Assembly (NCBI RefSeq): GCF_000006445.2
Contig: NC_006043.2
Coordinates: forward strand, 310,001-374,000
Length of the DNA: 64,000 nucleotides
Source: Debaryomyces hansenii CBS767
Taxonomy: Eukaryota; Ascomycota; Pichiomycetes; Serinales; Debaryomycetaceae
Direction: 5' to 3'
The notes beneath the pieces were generated by a model that did not search any database, was not told the origin of the DNA, and was given only the letters and a program-made list of their open reading frames with translations. A program made the position numbers and the translations under genes. Each line of letters begins with the position of its first letter. Position 1 is the stretch's first letter. Below, one piece after another: positions 53,218 to 63,809 of the stretch.

Positions 53218-55494
53218 ATGAGTTTTCATTTGGTACCTCCGCCAGAATCAAAATTAAAGAAGAATTCCAAAAAGAATTCGAATGAGAAGATACCCAAGAA
53301 AACTATTATTCCGACTAATTTAAAGATTCACGGTAATCCTCGGCCTCAACTACGGACGTCGAAATCTTCAAACAGCAGTGTATCTAGCTACTCAGATTAC
53401 ACGCCTGAAAGCAAGAACAAAAATGCGGAAGTGAATGCGGATGAACTATCTAAAAGTTTGTTGGGGTTAAAAAAATCGACGTCGTCGCTTTCGCTATCAC
53501 GCATGCAAAAAAAGAACAAGAATAATGAAAGTCAAGGATCACATACACCGGTTTCGCCGAGAACGAGCGGGAGGAGCAAGGCGCAGAGTACAGGGGCACA
53601 TTCTAATGGACGGTCTTCTCCGATGCTGAATCGTTCAAACTCTTCGACGTTGTCTAATTTGAAGGCGAGGCGATCCCGGTCGGCGTCTCCGTCTGTGCTG
53701 CAATCATCCTCAAAACATCAACCTAATGTTAATGCAGCAAACGCAAATTATATGGACTTAGACTACATAAGCCGTAAATTAGACAATTCAGACTTACAGC
53801 GGAACGTTTCTCACGGCCGTAACATTATTGAAAATAATAATAAGAAAAAAATAGATGCTATTGATTTTAAGCCGATTATAGACCTTTCGATAGTGAACTC
53901 GTATGAGACGATGAAAGAGCACATGTATTTCCCTACTTTTCAAGTTTTGAAGTACCGTAATTTTTTAAACATTTTAAGAGATCATCATCAGAATGATCCC
54001 ATTAGTTTTGCAAGTGTGAGAAATCATTCCCTAATAAATTTCATAGCTAGTTATAAAGTGGGTCAGCGTATACCAGAAAACGTGGATATCAAGCAGCATG
54101 ATTTAAGATTCTATGAAACGTTGTTAGGGACAGAATTGTTACGTTCTAGAACGATATTTCGACAATTAATCAGACGAGACAGTGCAAAGATTAAAAATAA
54201 ATCCATGATTATAAATTGCGAAGAATTGGTACAACTAAATCTTTCGAATTACGTTAGGTTTGTTTTTAATATGCCTGATGAAATACCAGTTCCTTTGGAA
54301 CAATTAGACTCGATTCAGCGCACACATTATAAATATAAAGAGTTGTTCAAGAAAATCGGGCATGTATTATATTTAATGAATAGGGAAGTTGGAGGCGATG
54401 AAAATCCAGAATCTGGAAAGACTTATATTCTACAAACAATCCGAAAAGTTTCTTACGAGTATATTTTACTTGAAAAATATCTTTTTCATATTTTTTCAAA
54501 ACTCGGCGATAACTCCTTGATTCATAGTAGAAACTTAAAGGTTTTGTTTGATAAATTCAATAATAGAATGCAATCAAACAATAATGAATCAATAAAAGTT
54601 TTGCATTATAATGCATATTTCAGTTCTCAGTACTCGTGGTATTTATCGATCACAGCTCCATTTATACGGGTATTTGAAATGAATTCATATTCGGAGGATT
54701 TTGAACTTGTTAATAACCATGGTAATTACTATAGAAATCTCAATGATACTAAAAAAATTTCGTTCAAGGATCTGGATGTGGACCTTTATGATAAATACTT
54801 CAAGAAATTAGGACTCGATGATTATTTGAAATACCGGTCCTTAACCCCAGAAAAATTGGTTGCGTTACATGAGTCAATTGATAAATCATCACAAAAATTG
54901 AACAATTCCAAGAAAATAGAAACAGATGATGGGTTATCTAGCACTAGCCACAAGCCTATGAATTTTGAATACTATACAGAATCTCTAGCAACTATTTCTA
55001 GTGAGACTTTTCATCTTATTCAATCTAGAGATTTAGCACTTCAATTGACCCCCAAAAATTACTCGGTGATATTAACAGAATTCTACAGGATATTGCAAAA
55101 AGATGGCGTACTTGAAGTCCCATTTATACAGCTTAGTCGTAACAAAATAATGGAATCATTCCTGCAGCAGCACGATTTTTCCAAGGATGAGGGTTTCATG
55201 AATTTGAATCTTCTCGAGCACTTTAATATGATTCCAGACTTTTTGCAAGCCATATTGAAGGAATTATCCAATATTTTTGGTGAGGGAAATGTTAAATACC
55301 ATGTATCACTTTTGAATAGTATTGGTGAATTAAACTGTTTCTTGGCGAAGCACATATGCTTTCAACTTTTTGAAATGTTCGGTCGTTTAGATGAATACTC
55401 AGCAAAGTTCACCAATGTTGATGATACGAATCTGCGTGACATTAACGAAGATGGAATGTATTACTATATATATATAAGGGCCCACAAGAAATAG
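53218..55494 (+). CDS. Unrecognised protein with methyltransferase-like C-terminal segment
   Basis: 758 aa from ATG 53218; nine codons in frame upstream lack ATG. The first 200 residues are basic, Ser/Asn-rich and likely disordered. The rest is probably folded. Around residues 595-635 it reads FHLIQSRDLALQL...YSVILTEFYRILQKDGVLEVPF, which resembles the post-motif region of class I SAM methyltransferases (a D/H-SRDL loop, then the E-hYRhL-pgG-hE strand). I do not see the glycine-rich motif I before it, so catalysis is doubtful. I cannot name a family. It shares a promoter region with the Rcr-like gene on the other strand. Confidence 0.85.
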   Translation: MSFHLVPPPESKLKKNSKKNSNEKIPKKTIIPTNLKIHGNPRPQLRTSKSSNSSVSSYSDYTPESKNKNAEVNADELSKSLLGLKKSTSSLSLSRMQKKNKNNESQGSHTPVSPRTSGRSKAQSTGAHSNGRSSPMLNRSNSSTLSNLKARRSRSASPSVLQSSSKHQPNVNAANANYMDLDYISRKLDNSDLQRNVSHGRNIIENNNKKKIDAIDFKPIIDLSIVNSYETMKEHMYFPTFQVLKYRNFLNILRDHHQNDPISFASVRNHSLINFIASYKVGQRIPENVDIKQHDLRFYETLLGTELLRSRTIFRQLIRRDSAKIKNKSMIINCEELVQLNLSNYVRFVFNMPDEIPVPLEQLDSIQRTHYKYKELFKKIGHVLYLMNREVGGDENPESGKTYILQTIRKVSYEYILLEKYLFHIFSKLGDNSLIHSRNLKVLFDKFNNRMQSNNNESIKVLHYNAYFSSQYSWYLSITAPFIRVFEMNSYSEDFELVNNHGNYYRNLNDTKKISFKDLDVDLYDKYFKKLGLDDYLKYRSLTPEKLVALHESIDKSSQKLNNSKKIETDDGLSSTSHKPMNFEYYTESLATISSETFHLIQSRDLALQLTPKNYSVILTEFYRILQKDGVLEVPFIQLSRNKIMESFLQQHDFSKDEGFMNLNLLEHFNMIPDFLQAILKELSNIFGEGNVKYHVSLLNSIGELNCFLAKHICFQLFEMFGRLDEYSAKFTNVDDTNLRDINEDGMYYYIYIRAHKK

Positions 55495-55580
55495 ACTGGA
55501 TTCTATTTTTTAAACCTAACTTCAGTCATTTGAATAATAAAATGAATATGTAGTTTCTGGTAGTGCATAAAATTTTTTAT

Positions 55581-55588
55581 TGAGTCAT
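55581..55588 (+). promoter_or_regulatory. Gcn4-type site upstream of HIS7
   Basis: TGAGTCAT, the reverse complement of ATGACTCA, lies 77 bp before the HIS7 start. This is the consensus for Gcn4, the general amino acid control activator. Confidence 0.75.
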
Positions 55589-55664
55589 ATCAGACAAACA
55601 AAATGTAATTCGTTTTTGATTAATTACTCTACCCAAGTACTTAAAGTAAGTTAAACGTATAGAT

Positions 55665-57437
55665 ATGAAGACAGTATACGTTATAGATGTTGAGAGCGGT
55701 AATTTGCAATCCTTATTCAATGCCATAAAACGCATAGGGGGTTATGATGTTAAGTTTATTCATGATGCAAAAGAATTCGCCGACTACAATGATAGTATTG
55801 AAAAATTAATATTCCCAGGTGTGGGTAACTATGCTCATTTTATCAAGCAATTACACGATAGAGAGTTAGTGGATCCAATTACTAAGTATATCGAGAGTGG
55901 TAGGGCTCTTATGGGTATTTGTGTTGGATTACAAGCATTTTTCGAAAGTAGTGAAGAGAGTGATAATTCGGAATATCAGGGTTTGGGATATTTGAAATTT
56001 GGCTTATCCAAATTCAATAAGTCAGATCCAGTCTTTACTCAAAGAAAACAATTGAAAGCGGTTCCGCATATCGGCTGGAATAGTGTTAATACAATCAAGG
56101 CTAATAATACCACTCTTTCGAAGACAACGTCTTTTTTTGGAATCAATACAGTTAATAAATACTATTTTGTTCATTCATACGCGGCTATACTAAAAGATGA
56201 ACAACAAGAAAAGGTGATCAGCGAAGCCATTTCAAATGGCTGGGATATTGCTTTTGCAAGATACGGATCAGAAATCTTCTTAGCAGCGGTATCGTATAAG
56301 AACTTCTTCGCCACGCAGTTCCACCCAGAAAAATCTGGCGTTGCTGGTTTGAAAGTTATCAAAAGCTTCTTGGAAGGCTCAAGGTTTAGTGAGGTCACTA
56401 CATCTGATGCTCAGCCGGTTGATAATATTGAAAATACTTTGAGTGGATTAACCAGAAGAATTATTGCCTGCCTTGATGTTAGAAGTAATGATGACGGAGA
56501 TTTGGTTGTCACGAAAGGTGATCAATATAATGTTCGTGAATCGTCCGGAGATTCTGATGAAAGTAAGGTAAGAAACTTAGGAAAACCTGTTGAATTAGCA
56601 ACGAGATATTACAATCAAGGGGCTGATGAGGTTACGTTTTTAAATATAACTTCATTCCGTAATTCACCTTTGAAGGATTTGCCCATGTTGAAAGTCTTGA
56701 GTACAGCAGCAGAAACAATCTTTGTACCTTTAACAGTAGGTGGTGGAATTAAAGATTTAGTTGACCCAATCTCTGGTGAAAAAGTGCCAGCTGCCAAGGT
56801 AGCCAGTTTGTATTTTAGATCTGGTGCTGATAAAGTGAGTATTGGCTCTGATGCTGTCACAATAGCCGAGAATTATTATGCGAACAACAAACATAAGACG
56901 GGAACTACTTCGATTGAAACCATTTCTGCTACCTTTGGTAGCCAGGCTGTGGTTATATCTGTTGACCCAAAGCGTAAATACGTTCTGTCCCCATCTGAAA
57001 CCACAATGGAAACCATTCATATTCAGGATCCTCTGAAGTATGGTCCAGCAGGCGAGAAATATTGCTATTATCAAGTGACTTCTCAAGGTGGAAGAGTAAC
57101 TCACGAATTAGGTGCGCTTGAGTTATGTCTTGCGTGTGAAGATTTAGGTGCTGGTGAAATTTTATTGAATTCAATTGATCATGATGGTTCTAATAAAGGT
57201 TTTAATTTGGAATTATTAAGACAAGTTAAAGAAAAAGCTTCAATCCCTGTTATAGCTAGTTCTGGTGCTGGAAAGCCTGAACATTTCCAAGAAGTTTTTG
57301 ACATGGATTGTGGAATTGACGCTGCTTTAGGAGCTGGTTTATTTCACAGAGGTGAATATGAAGTCAACGATGTTAAGAGATATTTACAAAAAGAATGCTC
57401 TATGGATGTCAGGTTAGATGACACTGTGGAATTATAG
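55665..57437 (+). CDS. HIS7: Imidazole glycerol phosphate synthase (amidotransferase:cyclase)
   Basis: Bifunctional histidine biosynthesis enzyme, converting PRFAR plus glutamine to IGP and AICAR. 590 aa (S. cerevisiae His7 552). The N-terminal class I glutaminase has nucleophile C86 in [11 protein letters not shown], and its His-Glu pair is in TQFHPEKSG. The C-terminal HisF-type (beta/alpha)8 cyclase starts [20 protein letters not shown], with the first catalytic Asp, and continues to [15 protein letters not shown] and [12 protein letters not shown], which includes the second catalytic Asp. Complete and uninterrupted, with a Gcn4 site in its short promoter. Confidence 0.97.
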   Translation: MKTVYVIDVESGNLQSLFNAIKRIGGYDVKFIHDAKEFADYNDSIEKLIFPGVGNYAHFIKQLHDRELVDPITKYIESGRALMGICVGLQAFFESSEESDNSEYQGLGYLKFGLSKFNKSDPVFTQRKQLKAVPHIGWNSVNTIKANNTTLSKTTSFFGINTVNKYYFVHSYAAILKDEQQEKVISEAISNGWDIAFARYGSEIFLAAVSYKNFFATQFHPEKSGVAGLKVIKSFLEGSRFSEVTTSDAQPVDNIENTLSGLTRRIIACLDVRSNDDGDLVVTKGDQYNVRESSGDSDESKVRNLGKPVELATRYYNQGADEVTFLNITSFRNSPLKDLPMLKVLSTAAETIFVPLTVGGGIKDLVDPISGEKVPAAKVASLYFRSGADKVSIGSDAVTIAENYYANNKHKTGTTSIETISATFGSQAVVISVDPKRKYVLSPSETTMETIHIQDPLKYGPAGEKYCYYQVTSQGGRVTHELGALELCLACEDLGAGEILLNSIDHDGSNKGFNLELLRQVKEKASIPVIASSGAGKPEHFQEVFDMDCGIDAALGAGLFHRGEYEVNDVKRYLQKECSMDVRLDDTVEL

Positions 57438-57585
57438 TATATAGATTATAGACAATAATACGTATTTAGTATGAAACTCAAATCTGCGACAATTTTTAAG
57501 TGCGTGATACTAGACTTGAATTTTTTGGTGCAATGTATTAAGACCTTCTGACAACATTGATATCTGTTAGAAAAGATGATATAAT

Positions 57586-60390
57586 ATGCTTTCATCTAAG
57601 AATGATCATTCAGTTGATGAAAATTCTGATTTATTAGAATTATCGGATTCTATTAGTCCTTCTGATATCTCAAACCATTCTTTTTATGGTAATTTTAAAC
57701 GTTCGAGCTCATTGCCAATACAATCCAATTTACCTACGCTATTTAATAATTTGAGGGCAAATGATAGAAAAGAACTGTCCAATAGTGGTACTTCGCCAGG
57801 AAGGAGTTGGTTAAGGAAATTAATGAGCCCAAGTAATAAATTGAATGACTTGGGTTCTATGGAAAATACAAAACCAGGATGGGCCGGAAAAAATGCTAAT
57901 AGTAAATCATTGGGGGATAATACGAATAGTGAAGAGGACTCATATGATATCTCTCTCGATAATGAGAGAGAAACAAGTGCATACCCGTTCAAGGATATTG
58001 ATCAAGTCAAGATACCGCCGGTATTCTTTAAAGAGGGTCTCTCATTGCTTAAAGTATCTCATAAATCTAAAAAAAGGACATTTTTTCAAATAGGAGAGAA
58101 AGACTTCCAATTTTCTTTGAAAAATGCATATGCATCGGCCTCCACCACAGCTTCAAGTGGGTTATATAGGCTTCTTACCCCTACATCATCTTATCAACCA
58201 AAAAATAAATCCTATGAATTCTCAATTGACGATATAAAAGCCATTTCGTATCAAAAAGATGCCAGCAATTATCGTAAGGAACTTCATGTATCAAAGGAAT
58301 TCGAAAGTCAATGGCTTACAATTATTTATTTTGACAAGAAGAAGAAAAAGTTGAAGACTATTCATGTTATTGCTGATACAGAACACGATCTAAAAAAGTT
58401 ATTGTCTGTATTGTCAGGGTTAAAGAAGTTGAGAAATAATTTGGCGAAGAATTATCTCCTAGATTTGAACGATATTGATGAAACTCAAAGAAATATGTTT
58501 ATCGGTAGAAGTCAAGAAGAGAATGAAAAAGAGATTAGGAAATTTCTTTCCTTCAATGATATATTAAAATATTCCAAAAGGCTAAACATAAATATGAATC
58601 CAACCTATTTAAGGACAATTTTTAATTTTGTATGTGCCGACAGTTCTGTCGATAGAGGGTTAGACTTTGATCAATTTAAGCAATTTGTGTCGATATTGAA
58701 AACAAGACATGATATCACTCATATATGGAATTCAACTTGTGGTGAAAACAAAAGTATGACCTTTGATATTTTCAAGAATTTCATGACAGACGTTCAGAAA
58801 GAAAGCTTTACAGAGGAGTACTTGAGAAAGATATTTAGGAAATTCTGTATTGAAGACAAGAACTATTGGATACCTGAAAATTTTAATAATTTCTTATTAT
58901 CAAAGTATTCCACATCGATGTATAATGCTGCAACAAACGAAAGTTACTTTGATCACCCTTTGAATGAATACTTTATATCATCTTCCCACAATACATACTT
59001 AATGGGTCGACAAGTTGCGGGGGATTCATCAATTGAAGGTTATATAAAAGCTTTGCAGAGGGGATGTAGGTGTGTCGAAGTTGATATATGGGATGGATAT
59101 ATCGATGGTATGGATGATAATGACAAAACAAATAACGAACCTATAGTCAGTCACGGTAGAACATTCACTAGTTCTATTTCATTGAATAATGTGTTCAAAA
59201 CTATAAAGAAGTATGCTTTCATTACCTCACCGTTTCCTTTAATAATAAGTCTCGAAATAAATTGCTCTATTGATAACCAACTTAAAGTGGTTCGAACACT
59301 AAAGGAAGTGTTAGGTGATACTCTAATCACGCAACCCATTGATGATAAGTTTACTTTGCCAACCCCATTGCAGTTGAAGCACAAAATTTTATTGAAAGTC
59401 AAGAAGACTAGTCCTTTCAGTGATCTTATTGCTAGCGAAAATGGAAATTACGTTTCTTCGACCACTACAACCACGACATCATTCAGTGAAGATAACGGAT
59501 CGGGTGGAGTTAAAAGAAGGTCTTCTTTCAGTATTAGGAGGAGAAAGGCAAGGAAAATCACTGACACGCTAAGTGATTTAGGGATTTATTTGCAGGGCGT
59601 AAAATTCAGGAATTTTTCATTACCTGAATCAAAAACGTTCAATCACTGTTTTTCATTGAGCGAGAAGTCAATTAACACCATGCTTAAGGATGATATTAAA
59701 TGTACTTCGATTGATAAACATAACAGGAAATACTTCATGAGGGTTTATCCATCGAATATAAGATTAAAATCGTCGAATTTTTTGCCAATGAAATATTGGT
59801 CGCACGGAGTACAAATGGTGGCTACAAACTGGCAGACTTATGACTTAGGTCAGCAAATTAATGAATCCTTATTTGAAAGCACCAATAGAAGGGGATACGT
59901 ATTAAAACCCGAGGATTTACGAAAACCTCTATTAAAATCATCTAATAGATCCATAGTCGCAAAACGAACAATTAAAACAAAATTTGACATAGAAATAATT
60001 AGTGCCCACCAACTCCCTAAACCGAAAGGATCAGTATCTGCTATAAACCCCTTTATCAATTTTGATATAACTGGAGCTAGCGATATAGTATGGGATCGTG
60101 GATCAGCTCCTTTGAGAACTTCAATAATTCCTGAAAATGGATTTAATCCTATATGGAACGAAAAATTCAGTGGTACTATTACTACATTCGATGACTTCGT
60201 TTTTGTGAGGTTTTTGATCAATGCATCTTCTTCAATTTCAGAGGTAGAAGAAATACAGCCTATAGGTATCCTAGTTTGCAAATTATTCGATCTCAAGAAG
60301 GGTTACAGATATCTTCCAATAAATGATTTATTAGGGGAGGAGTTAATATATTCTACATTATTTGTTAAGATTAATTATTACGAGCTATAG
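57586..60390 (+). CDS. PLC1: Phosphoinositide-specific phospholipase C (delta type)
   Basis: Cleaves PIP2 to diacylglycerol and IP3, which feeds inositol polyphosphate synthesis, kinetochore function and transcription in yeast. 934 aa. A disordered Ser-rich N-terminus precedes a PH-like region (about 145-285) and an EF-hand region (about 315-440). The X domain has catalytic H468 (SSSHNTYLMG) and H523 (VSHGRTFTSS) with metal ligands in CVEVDIWDG. A spacer is Thr/Ser-rich then basic. The Y domain includes NFLPMKYWSHGVQMVATNWQ. A C2 domain (about 795-925) ends the protein. All domains are intact. Confidence 0.96.
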   Translation: MLSSKNDHSVDENSDLLELSDSISPSDISNHSFYGNFKRSSSLPIQSNLPTLFNNLRANDRKELSNSGTSPGRSWLRKLMSPSNKLNDLGSMENTKPGWAGKNANSKSLGDNTNSEEDSYDISLDNERETSAYPFKDIDQVKIPPVFFKEGLSLLKVSHKSKKRTFFQIGEKDFQFSLKNAYASASTTASSGLYRLLTPTSSYQPKNKSYEFSIDDIKAISYQKDASNYRKELHVSKEFESQWLTIIYFDKKKKKLKTIHVIADTEHDLKKLLSVLSGLKKLRNNLAKNYLLDLNDIDETQRNMFIGRSQEENEKEIRKFLSFNDILKYSKRLNINMNPTYLRTIFNFVCADSSVDRGLDFDQFKQFVSILKTRHDITHIWNSTCGENKSMTFDIFKNFMTDVQKESFTEEYLRKIFRKFCIEDKNYWIPENFNNFLLSKYSTSMYNAATNESYFDHPLNEYFISSSHNTYLMGRQVAGDSSIEGYIKALQRGCRCVEVDIWDGYIDGMDDNDKTNNEPIVSHGRTFTSSISLNNVFKTIKKYAFITSPFPLIISLEINCSIDNQLKVVRTLKEVLGDTLITQPIDDKFTLPTPLQLKHKILLKVKKTSPFSDLIASENGNYVSSTTTTTTSFSEDNGSGGVKRRSSFSIRRRKARKITDTLSDLGIYLQGVKFRNFSLPESKTFNHCFSLSEKSINTMLKDDIKCTSIDKHNRKYFMRVYPSNIRLKSSNFLPMKYWSHGVQMVATNWQTYDLGQQINESLFESTNRRGYVLKPEDLRKPLLKSSNRSIVAKRTIKTKFDIEIISAHQLPKPKGSVSAINPFINFDITGASDIVWDRGSAPLRTSIIPENGFNPIWNEKFSGTITTFDDFVFVRFLINASSSISEVEEIQPIGILVCKLFDLKKGYRYLPINDLLGEELIYSTLFVKINYYEL

Positions 60391-60570
60391 CTTATAATCT
60401 TAGCTTATGTATAATACCCACCTCCACTAATGTTAGATAGCATCTTGTATATATAATTAATGATAAAATCACGTGAATAATTTTTTTTTTATAATCTCAT
60501 CTGATTTATGAAATATTCTACCAAGGACATCGAGTTTTCTAGTTTATTCTACAAATAATTGGGAAACAAG
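60391..60570 (+). promoter_or_regulatory. ENP1 promoter with TCACGTGA, T-tract and PAC-like site
   Basis: TCACGTGA at 60469-60476, a run of ten or more T at about 60480-60490 and CTCATC at about 60496-60501. The same trio occurs in the RRP6-REI1 promoter. Confidence 0.55.
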
Positions 60571-61926
60571 ATGGGTAAGATAACAGTAAGTGAGACGAAG
60601 GGAAAAGTTCGTCATAATCCATTATACAAAGATATTGAGTCACAAGGTGGGAATTTGAAATCAGCACCCACATCATCTCGTTCAAACCAAAAAAATACTG
60701 AAAAGAACGAAGAACACTTTCTAGATGCAGCAGCTTCGAGAAGAATCTTACAGTTGGCTAAGGAACAACAAGAAGAATTAGAAGACGAAGAAAATGCAGG
60801 AAAGACTAGACCAAGTTTCTTGGATACTTATAGATCTCAGAAGGATGAGGAAGACGAAGAGGAAGACGAAGAGGAAGAGGAAGAATATTCTGAGTTTGAA
60901 GAAGATGAAATAGCTGAAGAAGAAATAGAGGTTGATGAAAAAGACGCCGCTTTATTTGAAAAGTATTTTGCATCAAATGGGCCAGGAAATGGCTCGATAA
61001 ATTTGGCAGATAAAATCATGGCTAAAATTCAAGAAAAGGAGACTATTAAAGAAAATAATAGTAGGCCAGTTGATGCCGTGTTGTTACCACCTAAGGTTAT
61101 CTCTGCATATGAAAAAATTGGACAAATTTTGTCTACCTATACTCATGGTAAGTTGCCGAAATTATTCAAGGTTCTCCCAAGTTTACGTAACTGGGAAGAT
61201 GTGTTATTTGTAACCAACCCAGAAAAATGGACTCCACATGCTGTTTATGAAGCTACGAAGTTATTTGTTTCTAATTTGCAAGCGAATGAAGCTCAGAAAT
61301 TTGTTGAAATGGTATTATTGGAAAGATTTAGAACCTCGATTGAAGACTCAGAAGATCATTCATTAAATTATCATATCTATAGAGCATTGAAGAAATCTTT
61401 GTATAAACCAGGTGCTTTTTTTAAAGGGTTTTTGTTCCCATTAGTGGATTCTCATTGTTCTGTCAGAGAGGCCACTATTGCAGCATCAGTTTTAGCTAAG
61501 ATTTCCGTACCAGTATTGCATTCATCAGTTGCATTAACGCAATTGGTGCAGAGAGACTTCAAACCCTCTACTACTGTGTTTATTAGAGTCTTGATTGAAA
61601 AGAAATATGCTTTACCATACCAAACTTTGGATGAGCTAGTCTTTTATTTCATGCGCTTTAGAAAAGCTGCCCAAGCGAATGATTCAATGATAGATGAAGA
61701 AAAGGAAGAACCACAATTGCCTGTCGTTTGGCATAAAGCGTTCTTATCATTTGCTCAAAGATACAAGAATGATATTACGGATGATCAAAGAGACTTTTTA
61801 TTAGAAACTGTTAGGCAAAGATTTCATCATGCAATTGGTCTTGAAATCAGAAGAGAATTATTAGCCGGTAAACCTAGAACACCTCCTCAACCGGTAAAAG
61901 AAGCGATTATGATCGATGCTTTTTGA
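60571..61926 (+). CDS. ENP1: Bystin-family pre-40S factor Enp1
   Basis: Essential 18S rRNA processing and 40S export factor. 451 aa from ATG 60571 (MGKITVSETKGKVRHNPL); the four codons before it start with TTG. The N-terminal third has FLDAAASRRILQLAKEQQEE and a strongly acidic run (about residues 90-130). The bystin domain fills about 165-440, with LPKLFKVLPSLRNWEDVLF, SLYKPGAFFKGFLFPL and SVLAKISVPVLHSSVAL. Length is close to S. cerevisiae Enp1 (483). Confidence 0.95.
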   Translation: MGKITVSETKGKVRHNPLYKDIESQGGNLKSAPTSSRSNQKNTEKNEEHFLDAAASRRILQLAKEQQEELEDEENAGKTRPSFLDTYRSQKDEEDEEEDEEEEEEYSEFEEDEIAEEEIEVDEKDAALFEKYFASNGPGNGSINLADKIMAKIQEKETIKENNSRPVDAVLLPPKVISAYEKIGQILSTYTHGKLPKLFKVLPSLRNWEDVLFVTNPEKWTPHAVYEATKLFVSNLQANEAQKFVEMVLLERFRTSIEDSEDHSLNYHIYRALKKSLYKPGAFFKGFLFPLVDSHCSVREATIAASVLAKISVPVLHSSVALTQLVQRDFKPSTTVFIRVLIEKKYALPYQTLDELVFYFMRFRKAAQANDSMIDEEKEEPQLPVVWHKAFLSFAQRYKNDITDDQRDFLLETVRQRFHHAIGLEIRRELLAGKPRTPPQPVKEAIMIDAF

Positions 61927-62030
61927 AAAGTATTGTCTGCTACTATTTGTATTTTTAGAATTATATTAGTCTGAATTTGCTCTTGAATATATTAATATTT
62001 TAGTAAAATATAACTTATATATAATGTACA

Positions 62031-63809
62031 CTATACGGCGAAACCTGGGCCTTCATCTGAAGTTCTTTCCCTGGCTTCTGCGCAAAGCTTATCAAAATCA
62101 GCAAACAATGAATAATAACTTTGGACAACACCAATTATGGTTAGTGCTACAGTGCTTCCAATCCAAAGGCCATGCAAAGTTCCCCCAAAATTCGAGTAAA
62201 ATGTCAAGTAGATAGATAGCGGCAAACCTACTACATAGTAGGATACTAGGTTGACGATACCACCAATTTTTGTTTGACCCTGACCCCTCAAACAACCTGC
62301 TGAATTGGCATTCATTGCATCAGAAATCTGCATTAATGCAATTAACCACATAACTCCTTCGACAGTCTTTATCACCTTCTTGTCATTAGTAAATAATTCG
62401 GCAATCTGAGTTTGGAAGCAGAATAACACCAAAAAATTGAACGTAGATATGACAAGACCAAAACATAAAGAGACCCGTGTAGCTGTTTTGGCAGGTGAAC
62501 TCAATCCTGCGCCCAAAAAGTTAGCAATACGAGTGGATGAGGCAATACCAATCGCAAAAGGAACTTGATACGTAAGTGATGCCATAGTTGTACCAATTGA
62601 CTGTGCCGCTAAGGCAACGGTACCCAAGTAGGATGCCAATAATGTCAATATTTCAAAAGCAAGAAACTCTGCTTCTAACATGATCAAACCAGGTATTGCT
62701 AAATAAATTAGCTTATCCCAAGCTCTAAAAGAGTCTCTAATATTAAGTCCACTCCAACAAACCAACGGATGCAAACCAGTAGGGGTACTTTCTGGTTTAA
62801 CAAAATAGACAACAGCAACAAATAAGCCAATTGCCATCAACCAATAGTTAATGGCCACTGCAATTGGAGCACCAATATACCCTAAATGTTTGACGAACAA
62901 CCAATTCATAAGCAAATTCGATGGGGCTGCAAATAACAAAACCACTGTTGAAATGTGATAAATACCTTGAGCTTGTAAAAATCTTTTACCGCATTCAAAT
63001 AGAATATACGCTGGAATACCGGGAGCTATATATTGCAAATAGACTGCAGCATATTTGGCAGTCTCCTTATCCGGTAAAATAAGGGTGATCAACCCATATC
63101 CAAAAAATAACCAAATGACTAATACAGGTGCCATAACAGTAAAGATTAATGCTGTACACTTTTGCAAGTAGACCCCAACAAGCAGGTACTTCTTTGCTCC
63201 AAAGGCTTGAGGACATAATGTATCCAAAGCAGTTGCAATACCTTGAATAGTGGCATAACCAGTAATGTTTGCAGTCATCGAACCCATTGAAACAGCAGCT
63301 AATTCCACGGCACCCAAATGTCCAACAGTAAAAACGGATACTGTCGAAAGCGAATTTTGCAAAAGAAACGTCACAATCAATGGAATAGATGAAATAACCA
63401 ACGACTTTAATTCAATAGATGCTGTAGTAGTAGATAACTTTTTCGATATAATCGCTTCCTCAAATGTATCTATAACATCATCTTCACTTCCTTTTGAAGG
63501 TACTTTAATATTGCTGTCTCGTAAAAACAGCCTCTCTTGTTCTACAATTTCTCGAGTCACACTTGACTGACGACGATTTTTTCTGCTGCTAAGTACAGCA
63601 GGACGATCCAACAACTGACTGCTTTCATCGGGTGTATGTGGTGCAACCCCTTGGTCGTCATCAAAACTAATACCAGCATTGTCACCATGTGGCCTGATAA
63701 AATCAGAAGGAGTGAATAAGCCACCCTTACCTATTGAACCATAGACCACCGAAGCTCTCCGTTGGGAGTTCGAGTGAGTGAACTGATGTGTCCTTTCATT
63801 GAAGGACAT
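62031..63809 (-). CDS. MATE-family efflux transporter (Erc1/YDR338C type)
   Basis: Multidrug and toxin extrusion family antiporter, 592 aa, with 12 predicted membrane helices from about residue 130. A hydrophilic N-terminus of about 125 residues has the motif GSIGKGGLFTPSDFIRP, seen in yeast YDR338C-like proteins. Family marks are SVFTVGHLGAVELAAVSMGS, TALDTLCPQAFGA in the first half and ASSTRIANFLGAG in the second. Erc1 is linked to ethionine resistance and S-adenosylmethionine accumulation; YDR338C is uncharacterised. I cannot choose between them. Confidence 0.9.
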   Translation of the reverse strand: MSFNERTHQFTHSNSQRRASVVYGSIGKGGLFTPSDFIRPHGDNAGISFDDDQGVAPHTPDESSQLLDRPAVLSSRKNRRQSSVTREIVEQERLFLRDSNIKVPSKGSEDDVIDTFEEAIISKKLSTTTASIELKSLVISSIPLIVTFLLQNSLSTVSVFTVGHLGAVELAAVSMGSMTANITGYATIQGIATALDTLCPQAFGAKKYLLVGVYLQKCTALIFTVMAPVLVIWLFFGYGLITLILPDKETAKYAAVYLQYIAPGIPAYILFECGKRFLQAQGIYHISTVVLLFAAPSNLLMNWLFVKHLGYIGAPIAVAINYWLMAIGLFVAVVYFVKPESTPTGLHPLVCWSGLNIRDSFRAWDKLIYLAIPGLIMLEAEFLAFEILTLLASYLGTVALAAQSIGTTMASLTYQVPFAIGIASSTRIANFLGAGLSSPAKTATRVSLCFGLVISTFNFLVLFCFQTQIAELFTNDKKVIKTVEGVMWLIALMQISDAMNANSAGCLRGQGQTKIGGIVNLVSYYVVGLPLSIYLTFYSNFGGTLHGLWIGSTVALTIIGVVQSYYSLFADFDKLCAEARERTSDEGPGFAV

